This document shows, piece by piece, positions 25,503 through 35,219 of a DNA stretch of 64,000 nt. The stretch is from Stigonema ocellatum SAG 48.90 = DSM 106950. Lineage in GTDB: Bacteria; Cyanobacteriota; Cyanobacteriia; Cyanobacteriales; Nostocaceae. Within the stretch, counting starts at the first letter, position 1. Every line of letters begins with the position of its first letter. The stretch is taken from positions 38,467 through 102,466 of the forward strand of contig JADQBA010000017.1 of NCBI GenBank assembly GCA_016903675.1, given 5' to 3'. Below the pieces are notes generated by a model. It was not told where the DNA came from and ran no database searches. It worked only from the letters and a program-made list of their open reading frames with translations. The translations under genes and the position numbers were made by a program.

Positions 25503-28103
25503 ATGAATAAACCAGACTACAATGCCCTACTCCGAAGTTTCTGGAGTAGTCCGACACTGAATGAAAGCGTCGAAGACAACACGAAAAAGGAACTTGAAGG
25601 GGACGTCACTGATTTTTTAGCAGAGAGCATTCTTTGGCAAGAAACCGTCCCTCATAAGCTCCCCGATCAACAACCAATGCCAGATAACTTACCTCTTGAA
25701 TTAATAGCAGCACTTCAGAGAAATGGCATTACTCAACTTTATTCACACCAGTTGTTAGCGCTATTGGCACTGCGAAAAGGTAAGGATGTCATCATCACGA
25801 CGGCAACGGCATCTGGCAAAACGTTAAGTGCATACCCGGCAATCCTGGAAGGCTGCTTAAATAAGGGTCACACAGCCATCAGCTTTTACTCGTTGAAGGC
25901 TTTAGCACTCGATCAGTTCAACAAAATTTCAACCTTGCTTGCAGGCATACCACAAGCTAGTCGTCCCAAACTGGCAATGCTGACTGGTGACATCAAAACA
26001 GAAGAAAGAGAAAGGCTCTTGGCGACAAACCCCCATATTATCGGGGCGACCCCAGAGCTAATTCACTACCAGCTAAGAGCCAGCTGGAGGTCTGAGCATT
26101 GGAGTGCGTTTTTCAAGAAATTAAGGTATATTCTTGTGGACGAGAGCCACCTTTTCAGTAGTGTCATGGGTGCATCAATGGCTTTGCTTCTGCGAAGGAT
26201 AAAACTGGCTGTGGATCATCATGGAGGTACGAGCGCCAAACTCCAATTTATTTTTCTTTCCGCCACAGTAGGAAATCCAGTCCAGCTAGCACAACGACTG
26301 TCTGGCCGCACTCGTGACCCGAATCGGTTAATCTTGATTGATAAAAGTGGAGCAGCTGCGAGCGAAAAGCGGCTTTTGGTTCTTAAACCCAGCACCAATG
26401 CCAACCCCGATGCTGCCAAGATTATCCTATACCTGCTAAAACAGGGGATGTCGGGTATTACTTTCTGCAACAGCAGACAAGCCGTAAAAAGCTTGTTAGG
26501 ACTGGTCAAAACCGAAGCTATACGCCAAGGCTGCCGGGGCTATGAAGATAAGGTGGCGATTTTCTATGGTTCTCTCACAGGCGATCGCCGCGCTGAGATA
26601 ATTGAGCAGCTGCAATCCGGTCAAATCCGCTTTATTATTAGCACTGAAGCTTTAGAAGCTGGGATCGACCTCCCGGAACTGGACTGCTGTATCATACGCG
26701 GCTGGCCTGGGTCTATCATGTCGTTCCGGCAGAGAATTGGGAGATCTGGCAGAGCAAGACCAGGTTTAGCCATTTTCTTGCCAGTGGCTCAAAGCCCATT
26801 GGATCAATACTTCAGCAGCTATCCGACTCTGTTGCTATCGGGGGAAGCCGAGCAGGTTAACTTCAACGAATCCTACCCGATTCTGCTGGCAAAACACCTA
26901 CTGTGTGCATGTGTTGAGACTGGTATCCCAACGAACAAGCTGAACCACTACTTTGGGCCAGCTGCTTCTAAAATTGTAACGGCGTTGATGGGGCAAGACC
27001 AAATCTTTAAAGGGCGCAAGGGATTCTGGGCTAAAGGATTTCCTCATAAAGATGTTAACTTCAGAGGGGGTTCGTCCTCTGGGACAATTAAGCTGGTTGA
27101 TGCTGACTTATCGGGAGAAGAATTTGAAGAGATGAGTGAGGATATAGCCTTCAGGGAAGTTTACCCAGGAGCAATATATCGCTGTCAAAACGCTGATGGT
27201 CAGATGCTCAACTTCCGATCTGTGTCGCTCGACCTTGATAGTAGAAAAGCAATTCTTAAGCGAGTTGCTGATAGTCCTACCTTCACGGTGGCAATTACTG
27301 AATCCAAAACCAAGGTAGAAGATCAACTGGCTGCACCCATTCAAATTCCACTTTCGTTTTCCCACCCTGAGTTGTCTCAAGACAAAAATTGTACTCAGTC
27401 TCAACTTCAGCTTGAACTTGCTTGGGGGAAAATTAGCCAATTAGTCACTGGCTACCAATCACTAACCAAGCAATATGAACTCACATGCTTGAACCAGCGT
27501 TGCCTTAAGTATAAAGAGCCACAGCCCTCGCGACGCAATTGTTCCAGTTGTGGAAAGAAAACACGAGAAGCCGAAATCATCACCGTTATCTCTGAAGTCA
27601 AATTTGAGAAACCTTATCAAACTCAATTTACTACTCCAGTGGTGCAGGTGTCGTTAAATAATCAAGCACGGGAACACCTGCGAGCTATTGCAGCAGAAAC
27701 CAAGAAAGCGATTACCCAAAAGGCACAAGTAATTCCGGCTGGCTACCAGCAGTTGTGGGAGTACCCCAGTTCTCTAATCGCACTCCATTCATTCGGTCAT
27801 CAGGTAATGGCAGCGCTACCGCTGGTGGTTCTTTCTTCGCGCAGCGACATCAACTATGTAGTTGAACGCATTGGCGATGGAGGATATTACGGTCTATTTT
27901 ATGATTGCAGTGAAGGTGGCAATGGGGCAAGTGAGGCTGTCTTTCAAAACCTCACCAAACTGGCGAGTACAGCGATACAGCTTGCCGACTCTTGTGAGTG
28001 CGAAACTGGTTGTCCTAAATGCCTTCAACAACATGGGTGTCCGCAAGGGAATAAAGGTCTACTCAAACAGATGGGGATAACTTTACTCAGGGCAATTCCC
28101 TAG
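25503..28103 (+). CDS. DEAD/DEAH helicase with Zn-binding C-terminus (MrfA/YprA-like)
   Basis: An 866-aa superfamily 2 helicase: Walker A TATASGKT, DESH box (LVDESHLF), SAT (FLSATVGNP), helicase C motifs (FIISTEALEAGIDLPELD, QRIGRSGRARPG), then the long DUF1998-type C-terminal region with two cysteine pairs (CSSCGKKT; CECETGCPKCLQQHGCP). This is the architecture of MrfA/YprA, which repairs mitomycin-type DNA damage; plasmid copies are also found in defence contexts. Same strand as the ATPase/TOPRIM pair, 117 bp after it. Confidence 0.9.
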   Translation: MNKPDYNALLRSFWSSPTLNESVEDNTKKELEGDVTDFLAESILWQETVPHKLPDQQPMPDNLPLELIAALQRNGITQLYSHQLLALLALRKGKDVIITTATASGKTLSAYPAILEGCLNKGHTAISFYSLKALALDQFNKISTLLAGIPQASRPKLAMLTGDIKTEERERLLATNPHIIGATPELIHYQLRASWRSEHWSAFFKKLRYILVDESHLFSSVMGASMALLLRRIKLAVDHHGGTSAKLQFIFLSATVGNPVQLAQRLSGRTRDPNRLILIDKSGAAASEKRLLVLKPSTNANPDAAKIILYLLKQGMSGITFCNSRQAVKSLLGLVKTEAIRQGCRGYEDKVAIFYGSLTGDRRAEIIEQLQSGQIRFIISTEALEAGIDLPELDCCIIRGWPGSIMSFRQRIGRSGRARPGLAIFLPVAQSPLDQYFSSYPTLLLSGEAEQVNFNESYPILLAKHLLCACVETGIPTNKLNHYFGPAASKIVTALMGQDQIFKGRKGFWAKGFPHKDVNFRGGSSSGTIKLVDADLSGEEFEEMSEDIAFREVYPGAIYRCQNADGQMLNFRSVSLDLDSRKAILKRVADSPTFTVAITESKTKVEDQLAAPIQIPLSFSHPELSQDKNCTQSQLQLELAWGKISQLVTGYQSLTKQYELTCLNQRCLKYKEPQPSRRNCSSCGKKTREAEIITVISEVKFEKPYQTQFTTPVVQVSLNNQAREHLRAIAAETKKAITQKAQVIPAGYQQLWEYPSSLIALHSFGHQVMAALPLVVLSSRSDINYVVERIGDGGYYGLFYDCSEGGNGASEAVFQNLTKLASTAIQLADSCECETGCPKCLQQHGCPQGNKGLLKQMGITLLRAIP

Positions 28104-28131
28104 GAACGCCCAACTCTCTAAAACGCCAAAG

Positions 28132-28155
28132 CCTCTAGGAGTTAACTTTTAGAGG
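28132..28155 (+). terminator. Terminator after the MrfA-like gene
   Basis: CCTCTA (28132-28137) and TAGAGG (28150-28155) stem with T-rich tail (TTTTGATATTTTTG), about 30 bp after the gene's stop. Confidence 0.55.
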
Positions 28156-29069
28156 TTTTGATATTTTTGAACTAATGCCAAACAAAAGAATGTCTTCTGG
28201 AAAAACCCATGACCGTTTAGCATGCGCTCATACTTTCATTCCGCCATACTATAGAGTATTGAGACAGTCTCGGCTCTTTCTCTACGAGGGTGTTAGAGTA
28301 TTGTTACTTAGTTAAATCTCAAGATTTGGAAAGATTTGGGAAGACTTGAGAAGAGAAATAATGCGTTCTAGAAGCAAACAGAAGATTTTATCAGATCAAT
28401 TCCCAAGAAAAACTTGATGTCAAATACTTCTAGATGCTTATTTTTTCAAGTTCCATGCTTCAAAAATCTTGTGGAAGACTATTTATTGCTTATTCCAGAC
28501 CACTCGATTTGAGACAGTCGAATGGGTAGCAAAGGTGGATTAAAGAACTTAGCAAGCCATATTTTTTCTATATCCATCGCAGTATAACAGCTTTACGGTA
28601 ATATTTTCATCTGTGATCAGGCGCGTATAATAAGCGTGTTTCAGTTTTCCTATAATGGTGGAGGTAAAGAGATTTGGGGTGGTAGGCGATCGCCAGAGGT
28701 AGAAGAAGTGGAAGAGTCCTCAAGAGCAGAATCTGATTCTAGTTTGATTCCAGGGCAGGTGGAGGCTGGCTTTATGGGTAATCTTTTTGGATAGGGGTGA
28801 ATAGGCGGTTACAGGCGCTTTCGTTGGACGAACCGCAGTACTGAAGTGCGCAACTGGAAACCGCTTCGCTCGAATAGTCGGTGGATGCCACTGCCCCCGA
28901 TCAACTCTGGGGTAGTGGCAACATTGGATGCAGGCAGCGGCATCCACTCCGCTGTCGCCGCCTATTCGTTCCAGTTGCTGGGCTTGGGGTTGGGGCACTA
29001 AGAGTGATTCTAGAGGCAAATCCAGGGACATTTTGATTTTGATGTATTGTATCGCCAATTCATTTTTAG

Positions 29070-29094
29070 CCCCTTAAATCGCTTTCTGAAGGGG
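29070..29094 (+). terminator. Rho-independent-type terminator
   Basis: CCCCTT (29070-29075) and AAGGGG (29089-29094) form a stem with a 13-nt loop, followed by TTATTTTTTTG. It could end a short transcript from the 28.6-29.0 kb stretch on the plus strand. Confidence 0.55.
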
Positions 29095-29450
29095 TTATTT
29101 TTTTGTGTCACATGCACGTAGCATGTAGCGCATACAAAATTGTTGAACTACAGGCGATTGTCAGGATTTTTGTTACATTGGACGAATCAGTGTTAAATCC
29201 GAAAAAGGCAAGACTCACCCTGTGTAAGGGTTTCAGATTGCTAGTATTTCTTGAAATTCTACCCTGAATGTTACTTCTCATTAGTAAATTCCCTCTAAGT
29301 GGTTACGCTCTAAGGGTTTTGGGGATTTAATCTATTTTGATTTCAGTATGATGCTAGAATTGTGACATGTTATATACCGAATTTTTATAAGTCGTTGCGT
29401 ACCTGACGCAGTAATACTCTGAAGGTTGTCCAATTTTCTTGTCATCTAAT

Positions 29451-29476
29451 CCCCTATTGTTTTCTTGCAATGGGGG
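29451..29476 (+). terminator. Rho-independent-type terminator with T9
   Basis: CCCCTATTG (29451-29459) pairs with CAATGGGGG (29468-29476) with one T-G wobble, followed by nine T residues. Confidence 0.6.
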
Positions 29477-29699
29477 TTTTTTTTTCGTGCCCCAAAACTT
29501 TCTGAGTGTTTATCCTCTAAAGGTTTTGGGGTTTTCGTTCAACATAAGAAAGCTCTATGTTGAACGAATCTTACACCCGGCAAACACACTAGGTAATATC
29601 AGGGATGTGGTTTCCTTGTACCATATGCCAAACTATTTGTTATTTGTTGAAATTGAGAAAAACAGTAAAAGAGTGTTTTCGCACATTTAGGTAACTATT

Positions 29700-30320
29700 A
29701 TGAACAGTGAAGATAACGTATTAGCACCCAGTAATCAAGAACTGCATACCGATGAAAAACAACCGAATAATCAAGAACTGCATACTGATGAAAAACAACC
29801 GAATAATCAAGAACCGCATACTGATGATCTTGAGTGGATTTCTGATCGCTTAGATAGAGCTATCAGAGGAATATTTGTATTGACTTTCCAAAAGATACCT
29901 ACATGGATAGTAAGTACTTTAGTATTAGTATTTAGCAAGATCTTCGATCTCCTGTGGACACTAATTCGGGAAACAGCACTCTTTTTCAAGAAAGCCTTTG
30001 TCTGGTTATTTTGGACGCTACCTAGAAAAGTTATTAGATGGTTCCTTAACTCGGCAAATTACCTGCTGCGATTAGGAGGAATTCTATTTAAGATCCTGCT
30101 ATTAGGTGCAGTTATTTTTGCACCCCTGATTATATCAATTAATATGGAGCAATTTATTTGGGTATCCCGTGCTTGGTGTCTAATAGCTATCATAGGAGCA
30201 GTTTGGGGCTTGATTTATCTCAACAGGAGCAACCGGAAGATTTGGCAAAATATCGGAAGATTAGCTAACAAGCTCAAATTTTGGCAGAAAAGCGGTGTGA
30301 CAGAGGTTGTGGGAAAGTAG
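29700..30320 (+). CDS. Hypothetical membrane protein with N-terminal 12-aa repeats
   Basis: A 206-aa protein. The N-terminus has three copies (third partial) of a 36-bp/12-aa unit, NQELHTDEKQPN, at 29733, 29769 and 29805. Residues about 60-180 contain at least three amphipathic-to-hydrophobic segments (PTWIVSTLVLVFSKIF, LGGILFKILLLGAVIFAPLI, WCLIAIIGAVWGLIYL), so it is probably an integral or peripheral membrane protein, with a basic C-terminus. No family recognised. The stretch 30321-30585 holds a TCGCCA-N16-TGGCGA inverted pair just upstream of the next gene. Confidence 0.7.
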   Translation: MNSEDNVLAPSNQELHTDEKQPNNQELHTDEKQPNNQEPHTDDLEWISDRLDRAIRGIFVLTFQKIPTWIVSTLVLVFSKIFDLLWTLIRETALFFKKAFVWLFWTLPRKVIRWFLNSANYLLRLGGILFKILLLGAVIFAPLIISINMEQFIWVSRAWCLIAIIGAVWGLIYLNRSNRKIWQNIGRLANKLKFWQKSGVTEVVGK

Positions 30321-30585
30321 TTTTATTTCTAGCCTCGTAGCAGCGAGCTAACAAATCGTGGTAGATATAGCATGGCTGACACCAGAGGTAAGATAGCTTC
30401 AAATGCTTATCTAGTAGGCTAATTTGAATCTCGCGCCTCTGTCGTCACTCGCTCGAAACCGTTTCTACATCAGGTATAGAGTCTACGTCAGCAAAATCCG
30501 ATTTCTTGACATCAGCCATAAAAAGAATCTCACCCAATCTCGCCATACATCTGGTAACATCTGGCGATATATGTCGCATTAATTT

Positions 30586-31101
30586 ATGAACAAGCAGCAA
30601 GCAGCAGAATTCCTTGGGGTAAGTGTCCGTGCCCTAGAGCGCTATGTTCAACAGGGACGGATCAGCGTTAAGTATGAAAAAGGGAAAACTCGCTCTACTG
30701 CTAATTTTGACGCTTCTGAACTGGAAATATTTAAGGCTGAACTGAACCAACCCACGATTAAACCTGCTGTTGAATCTCGCCAAACACCGACCGAGCAACA
30801 GCCAGACTCAGATAAACCAGTGCTTTACTCTGGCGAGATTGCGGAGTTTGGCGATATTACGGTCATTGATCGGCTGTCATCCATCATTGAAGAACTGCTT
30901 GCTAGAAGTGAGACTCAGCCAAGTGTACCCATAGCCGATAAGTTGCTGCTAACAGTTCACGAAGCGCAAGCACTTACCGGGTTGTCTAAAGAATTACTGC
31001 GTGATGCTATTTCTTATGGGACGTTGAAAGCAAAGCTCATTGGTAGGAGTTGGCGAGTTAAGCGAAGTGACCTTGATCAGTTTGTGGCAGGGTTGTTTTG
31101 A
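30586..31101 (+). CDS. Double helix-turn-helix (excisionase/MerR-like) protein
   Basis: A 171-aa protein with two DNA-binding modules: MNKQQAAEFLGVSVRALERYVQQGRI (1-55) and LLLTVHEAQALTGLSKELLRDAISYGTLKAKLIGRSWRV (120-171), both of the HTH_17/excisionase type, joined by a Pro/Gln-rich linker. The two halves look like an internal duplication. Could act as a recombination directionality factor or regulator. TGGCGA/TCGCCA motifs cluster around the gene (30541, 30564, 31104, 31115). Confidence 0.75.
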   Translation: MNKQQAAEFLGVSVRALERYVQQGRISVKYEKGKTRSTANFDASELEIFKAELNQPTIKPAVESRQTPTEQQPDSDKPVLYSGEIAEFGDITVIDRLSSIIEELLARSETQPSVPIADKLLLTVHEAQALTGLSKELLRDAISYGTLKAKLIGRSWRVKRSDLDQFVAGLF

Positions 31102-31114
31102 ATTTCGCCAAATG

Positions 31115-31165
31115 TCGCCAAACACCTACCGAGCCACAGGCAGAGTTAGATAAACCAGTGCTTTA
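31115..31165 (+). repeat. 51-bp degenerate copy of the linker of the preceding gene
   Basis: TCGCCAAACACC... at 31115-31165 matches 30777-30827 inside the double-HTH gene with about six mismatches over 51 bp. It is a scar of a former tandem duplicate of that gene, whose remainder has been deleted. Confidence 0.75.
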
Positions 31166-31269
31166 GGCACGGGTGACGCCTGGTTGGATATTTCTTAATC
31201 TACAAGAGTAACTTTTGCTGAATTTCTGGGAATAATACAACTGTCGTACCAGTAAAAAATTCAGTAGTA

Positions 31270-32478
31270 ATGACAATGTCCCCCACAGAAAGAGCATTGC
31301 TGGAAAGTTTGATTGTTGATAATGAAGATTTAGAAAAACTGGAGTTAAAACTCGCTCAATTTAATATTTTTGAAGCGATTGGTGTTGTACGTCAAGAATT
31401 ACGCCATTCAAATTTTTTAGCATTTCTGCTAAATCCATCTGAAAACCATAGACTTGATGATATTTTTCTCAAGCGATTTCTTAAGCGAGTGCTGTTAGAA
31501 GAGTACGAGCCTACAGACGAAAAGTATACAAAAGTTAGTCCCGTTGATATAGATATAGCTGATTTTACAGATGCTGATGTTAGACGCGAGTGGCAAAATA
31601 TTGATATTCTCATACACTCTCCGCGCAATAAACTAGTATGTGCGATAGAAAATAAAATTGACGCTGGAGAAGGTATAGATCAATTAATAAAATATCAAAG
31701 GACTGTTAAGGAAGAATTTAAAGATTATCAAGCAATTTTAATTTATTTAACACCAGTAGGTGATCCACCTTCTCAAAAAAGTTGGAGAATATATAACTAT
31801 TCTAAAATAGCTGAGATAATCGATAGCATTTGTATAAGTTATAAATCTACACTTGGTACAGATATTTACACATTAATGACTCATTATTCTACATTAATTA
31901 GGAGACATATTGTGAGTGATTCAGAAGTCGCTGAACTCTGCCGTAAAATATACACTAAGCATAAACAAGCTCTGGATTTAATTTTTGAGCATCGTCCAGA
32001 CTTACAATCAGAAATTGCTACAAGAATTCACGAATTACTAAAGAGAGAGATTGACTCTCAAAAAATATCTGTATATTTTTGGAGTAAGGGATGCATAGGC
32101 ATCATCCCTAAAAAATGGGAAGACAATAAATTACAACTGCATTTGCAATTTGAAAATTATCCTCAAGACTTAATAATAAAAGTGCTAATTTGTCCTAGTG
32201 AGGATAAATCCATGCGCGAAAAAATACATAAGATATCTCAGAAAAATATACCTCCTTTCAAGAGGAAAATATTAACACCAAAATGGACAACTATTTATAC
32301 AAAAACTATTCTCAAGCCTAAAGATTATGAAGATGCTGATCTTGAGGAATTAATGAATAAAGTACAGGAATTTTGGCGGCACTTTATTAAAAATGACTTT
32401 GTAACTATCGAGAATATAATTAATACAAATATAGATGAGATAATTTGTAAAGATATCTCCGTTCATCCTGAATCCTGA
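31270..32478 (+). CDS. PD-(D/E)XK nuclease family protein
   Basis: A 402-aa protein of the PF14281-like PD-(D/E)XK group: an N-terminal helix with RQELRHSNFLAFLLNP, then the nuclease core with D112 (NIDILIHSP) and E127-x-K129 (CAIENKID), a strand-helix pattern (DYQAILIYLTPVG) and a C-terminal half of mixed alpha/beta type. Such proteins occur in restriction and other defence loci. Codon use is AT-rich, suggesting acquisition. No obvious partner nearby. Confidence 0.8.
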   Translation: MTMSPTERALLESLIVDNEDLEKLELKLAQFNIFEAIGVVRQELRHSNFLAFLLNPSENHRLDDIFLKRFLKRVLLEEYEPTDEKYTKVSPVDIDIADFTDADVRREWQNIDILIHSPRNKLVCAIENKIDAGEGIDQLIKYQRTVKEEFKDYQAILIYLTPVGDPPSQKSWRIYNYSKIAEIIDSICISYKSTLGTDIYTLMTHYSTLIRRHIVSDSEVAELCRKIYTKHKQALDLIFEHRPDLQSEIATRIHELLKREIDSQKISVYFWSKGCIGIIPKKWEDNKLQLHLQFENYPQDLIIKVLICPSEDKSMREKIHKISQKNIPPFKRKILTPKWTTIYTKTILKPKDYEDADLEELMNKVQEFWRHFIKNDFVTIENIINTNIDEIICKDISVHPES

Positions 32479-32548
32479 AGATAAAGTTTAGTGATCGCTC
32501 CTGCCAAGAGTCTAGATACATGGCAGGGCAACCATACCCGGTTGCTCT

Positions 32549-32647
32549 GGGAGCATCCACTTTTGGCGGATAGACTTTTTTAGATGAACCATATAGTAGG
32601 GTTTTTGGATTACAAGAATTATGTTTCTTCCAAAAGTGGATGCTCCC
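32549..32647. mobile_element. 99-bp MITE with 18-bp TIRs and 8-bp target duplication
   Basis: The terminal inverted repeats GGGAGCATCCACTTTTGG (32549-32566) and its complement (32630-32647) are perfect. On both sides lies the octamer GTTGCTCT (32541-32548 and 32648-32655), a clean 8-bp target-site duplication. No coding capacity. Miniature inverted-repeat element probably moved by an IS with this end sequence; the family is not identifiable from the ends alone. Confidence 0.92.
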
Positions 32648-33014
32648 GTTGCTCTTTTTGAGTATATGGTATCAAAAGCGCCGCAAATTAAGATAGCATA
32701 ATGAGTAAAAAACAAAAACTGGAACTTTAGGCAAGTTGGTTAAATGGTGGCAATCCTTGGGTAATACTGCTGCCAACACCACTGTCACGCTCAGCTGCAC
32801 TCTTAGGTTTTCAAGTTAGCTTTGAGACTATCAGGTATCCCAATACCATAATTTGAATTTTGTCTTGCTCCTAATAGTTTATTGCTGAATTCAGCTAACA
32901 TTAATTGCTCTCGGTAATCCCCGTTAAGGCTTACCGCCCCGTTAACGGAGGTTTCTGCCATACGGTAGGCTACCGCCCTTGTACAGCAAGCATTACCGCC
33001 ATTGCGGTAATCGC

Positions 33015-33085
33015 TCGTTAACGCGGTAACGGAGCAGTAACAGAGCCAAAACAGGGATTTTTTACCCTCGTTACCGCGTTAACGA
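33015..33085. repeat. Inverted repeat of a 17-bp TTAACG/CGGTAACG sequence
   Basis: TCGTTAACGCGGTAACG (33015-33031) is repeated in perfect inversion at 33069-33085, 37 bp apart. Several partial copies (GTTAACGG, CGTTAACG, TACCGCC, GGTAATC) fill 32910-33015. It could be a large hairpin or a protein-binding array. Confidence 0.65.
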
Positions 33086-33086
33086 A

Positions 33087-33302
33087 CTACTGCCAATCTG
33101 GTTTTAGGTATCTACCTTCTACATCAAAAGTTATATCTTGGCTGACTACGAGTTCACGTAATGCTAATAGCAGTTCACTATCACTAAGCTGCCTTAGCTT
33201 GTTAGCGTCTTTTAAGTCTTTGGTAGATTTGGGAATCTTCTTTGTGGCATTATCAATGTGATTTGAATGATAATTTGACCAAACGGTTGCGAAATACTTC
33301 AC
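33087..33302 (-). CDS. Hypothetical small protein
   Basis: 71 aa, basic, with a helical middle part (TKDLKDANKLRQLSDSELLLALREL). It starts at the ATG 33302 and ends just beside the 33015-33085 inverted repeat. No family recognised; it may be a fragment of a larger protein, and the composition alone is modest support. Confidence 0.35.
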   Translation of the reverse strand: MKYFATVWSNYHSNHIDNATKKIPKSTKDLKDANKLRQLSDSELLLALRELVVSQDITFDVEGRYLKPDWQ

Positions 33303-33588
33303 TCTGCACTAGGACAAAATATACTTCAAAGGTATAAATGGAGTTCAAAAACCTCAAAACTTAGTTCCTGGAAGCAACGTGGGTTTTATAGTTCATTTGT
33401 ACGTGTTCTTGATCGAGAGCTTTTAAAACCAAATTTTGGGCGATCGCTTAATCACGCTCATTTTTGGCTAAACATATTTTTGAACCATATTATGGACGCT
33501 TTAAACCATATTTTGACCGAAAGTACAAAATTTTCGATTAAATTGGTGCGTCTTGCTCTGCATTTTTTACCAAGTCCAAAAATAAAAC

Positions 33589-33707
33589 TTTTGGTCGCAC
33601 TATGGTTCATATTTAAAACACGCGGACATAATTTGATTCAAAAACTAAGGTTGTTGATTGGCTCAAAACCTTGAAATTACGTTAACTTTTGGTCACGCTA
33701 TGATTCA
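33589..33707. repeat. Pair of TTTTGGTC...TATG(A/G)TTCA repeats
   Basis: CTTTTGGTCGCACTATGGTTCA (position 33589-33611 region) and CTTTTGGTCACGCTATGATTCA (33685-33707 region) are near-identical, 96 bp apart, in an AT-rich stretch (33400-33720) where related words (TTTTGAACCATATT, TTGGTCAT) recur. The second copy overlaps the 3' end of the downstream minus-strand gene. Could be binding sites; unclear. Confidence 0.4.
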
Positions 33708-35085
33708 AAATTTGGTCATCCAAGGGGTAAAAGCACAGTACGTTTTTCGGCTTAATTTGTAGAGTAGGCGTAATCAGGCGGCGAATTTCATCAATTACTT
33801 CTTGCGGTACTTGCAAAATCTTTGCCATTCGGTCATGCAGTGCTATTTCTTCTTCTTCAATTTTGCCATCTGCTTTGGCAATTTCCCAGGTAATAGCTAA
33901 AATTAGTCTCCGTTTTATCTCTACTTTATCCTGTTTATCTTCATGCAACAAATTCTTAGTCACAATATCATCAAAGCTATCATTAGAATCCATTGCAGCT
34001 TGAACCCTATTTTTATCTGACTGATTGATTAATGGGTTACTTAAAATCTGCATCACAGCTAGCTTTTCTTCTTCACTAACTACTCCATCTGCTTTAAGCA
34101 TTGGTAGTGAAGCTATGATGATATCTGATAAAAACTGGCTCAACTTCTTTTCTTCTATTTTGCCAAGACCAAACATTATTGCACTAAAAGCTCCTGTACC
34201 AATTGTTAAGCCTAAAGCAATTGGTGCTGCAACTGTACATAAACTAAAGGTTGTAGCGCTAACAACTGTTTTTCCTCCAAAAAATAAGGTATGTAACGCA
34301 CCAGGAACAAAGGGAGTCCACCAAGCTGCTGGAGCTAAATTAGCGGCTGCAACAGTTGATGCCAACATCCCTGTACCAGCACCAGCCCCAGCACCTAATA
34401 AAAAAGAACCGCCAACTTTTTTCCAAGGTTCAAGACTTTCACTAATTATCTTAATTTCAGCGTCATTGAGGCTAATTTTGGCGAAAATTTTTGGATCTAC
34501 GTACAAAACTAATTCATGTAATTGCTTACTGAAGTATTTATTAATTTCATTGGAAACATCTTTCCCACATTCAGCAATTTTTGGCGATAAATCATCCAAA
34601 ATTTTCTGGACTTTTTTGCTTAATTCAGCCGAGTTTTTTCCTAACTGAACTTTCATAGTTAGCAGGTCATCCTGCATATTTTGTAAATCATCTACATGGA
34701 TAGCTTTGAGATTTGCGAGGTATGGTTCATTAAGTTGTGTAATCAAATCCAAAGTCGTTAAAATTACAACCAAAGCAATTAGCAGCGCGACTGGTGTTGT
34801 TACTGCTCCTATGATTGGGACTCCTGTAAATGGAATAAAGGAGTGAGCCATAAAAGTGAGAATACCACCCAGAATTAGTAAAGCACCTGTGACATACTTT
34901 CTGGTTTGAGACTCAGGCGTTGAATCTTGGTATAAAATCAACAGAGCTTTAATATAACGGGGAAGTTGACCTGCCCGTGGTATCGCAAAAACGAGTAAGC
35001 TACCAAGCGAAGTGAAAATGACTGGTATAATAGACGCAAAAAGACTAGTAACAGCTGGTAAAGCAAGCCCTGTGAGCGTAAGCAT
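33682..35085 (-). CDS. Membrane protein with C-terminal TerB-like domain
   Basis: A 467-aa protein. The N-terminal half has four or more hydrophobic segments (LTGLALPAVTSLFASIIPVIF, YVTGALLILGGILTFMA, PVALLIALVVILTTLDLI) and a long soluble helix (about 120-220). Then a Gly/Ala-rich pair of segments (GGSFLLGAGAGAGTGMLA, FSLCTVAAPIALGLTIGTG) and a C-terminal region (about 300-440) with the repeated acidic TerB/DUF533 pattern (KADGVVSEEEKLAVMQIL; AKADGKIEEEEIALHDRM). TerB domains occur in tellurite-resistance and stress/defence-associated proteins. Alone on the minus strand here. Confidence 0.7.
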   Translation of the reverse strand: MLTLTGLALPAVTSLFASIIPVIFTSLGSLLVFAIPRAGQLPRYIKALLILYQDSTPESQTRKYVTGALLILGGILTFMAHSFIPFTGVPIIGAVTTPVALLIALVVILTTLDLITQLNEPYLANLKAIHVDDLQNMQDDLLTMKVQLGKNSAELSKKVQKILDDLSPKIAECGKDVSNEINKYFSKQLHELVLYVDPKIFAKISLNDAEIKIISESLEPWKKVGGSFLLGAGAGAGTGMLASTVAAANLAPAAWWTPFVPGALHTLFFGGKTVVSATTFSLCTVAAPIALGLTIGTGAFSAIMFGLGKIEEKKLSQFLSDIIIASLPMLKADGVVSEEEKLAVMQILSNPLINQSDKNRVQAAMDSNDSFDDIVTKNLLHEDKQDKVEIKRRLILAITWEIAKADGKIEEEEIALHDRMAKILQVPQEVIDEIRRLITPTLQIKPKNVLCFYPLDDQILNHSVTKS

Positions 35086-35219
35086 TGTTTTTTCTAAGTC
35101 CTGAATACTAAATTTTCAGCATGTACCACTGGCTTTGGTAAAAAAAATAGCAAAACCAGTCTTGTACTCTACTTAGTATTCCCAGAGTTACATTAACTTA
35201 CACAAAGTTCATTGACTAA

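Larger units (their letters stand above)
28156..29699. other. 1.5-kb intergenic region without a supported gene
   Basis: Open frames exist but none is convincing: minus-strand 28720-29058 (112 aa, no domain), plus-strand about 28589-28790 (no ATG; protein-like segment EEVEESSRAESDSSLI), and plus 29439-29690. Two terminator-like hairpins (29070, 29451) suggest at least one transcript of unknown type runs through. The region 29160-29440 has near repeats (CTCTAAGGGTTTTGGGG / CTCTAAAGGTTTTGGGG). Confidence 0.4.

Noticed and set aside
28720..29058. 112-aa minus-strand frame
   Set aside because: No domain, covers a region also open on the plus strand, and no ribosome binding site; too weak to annotate.
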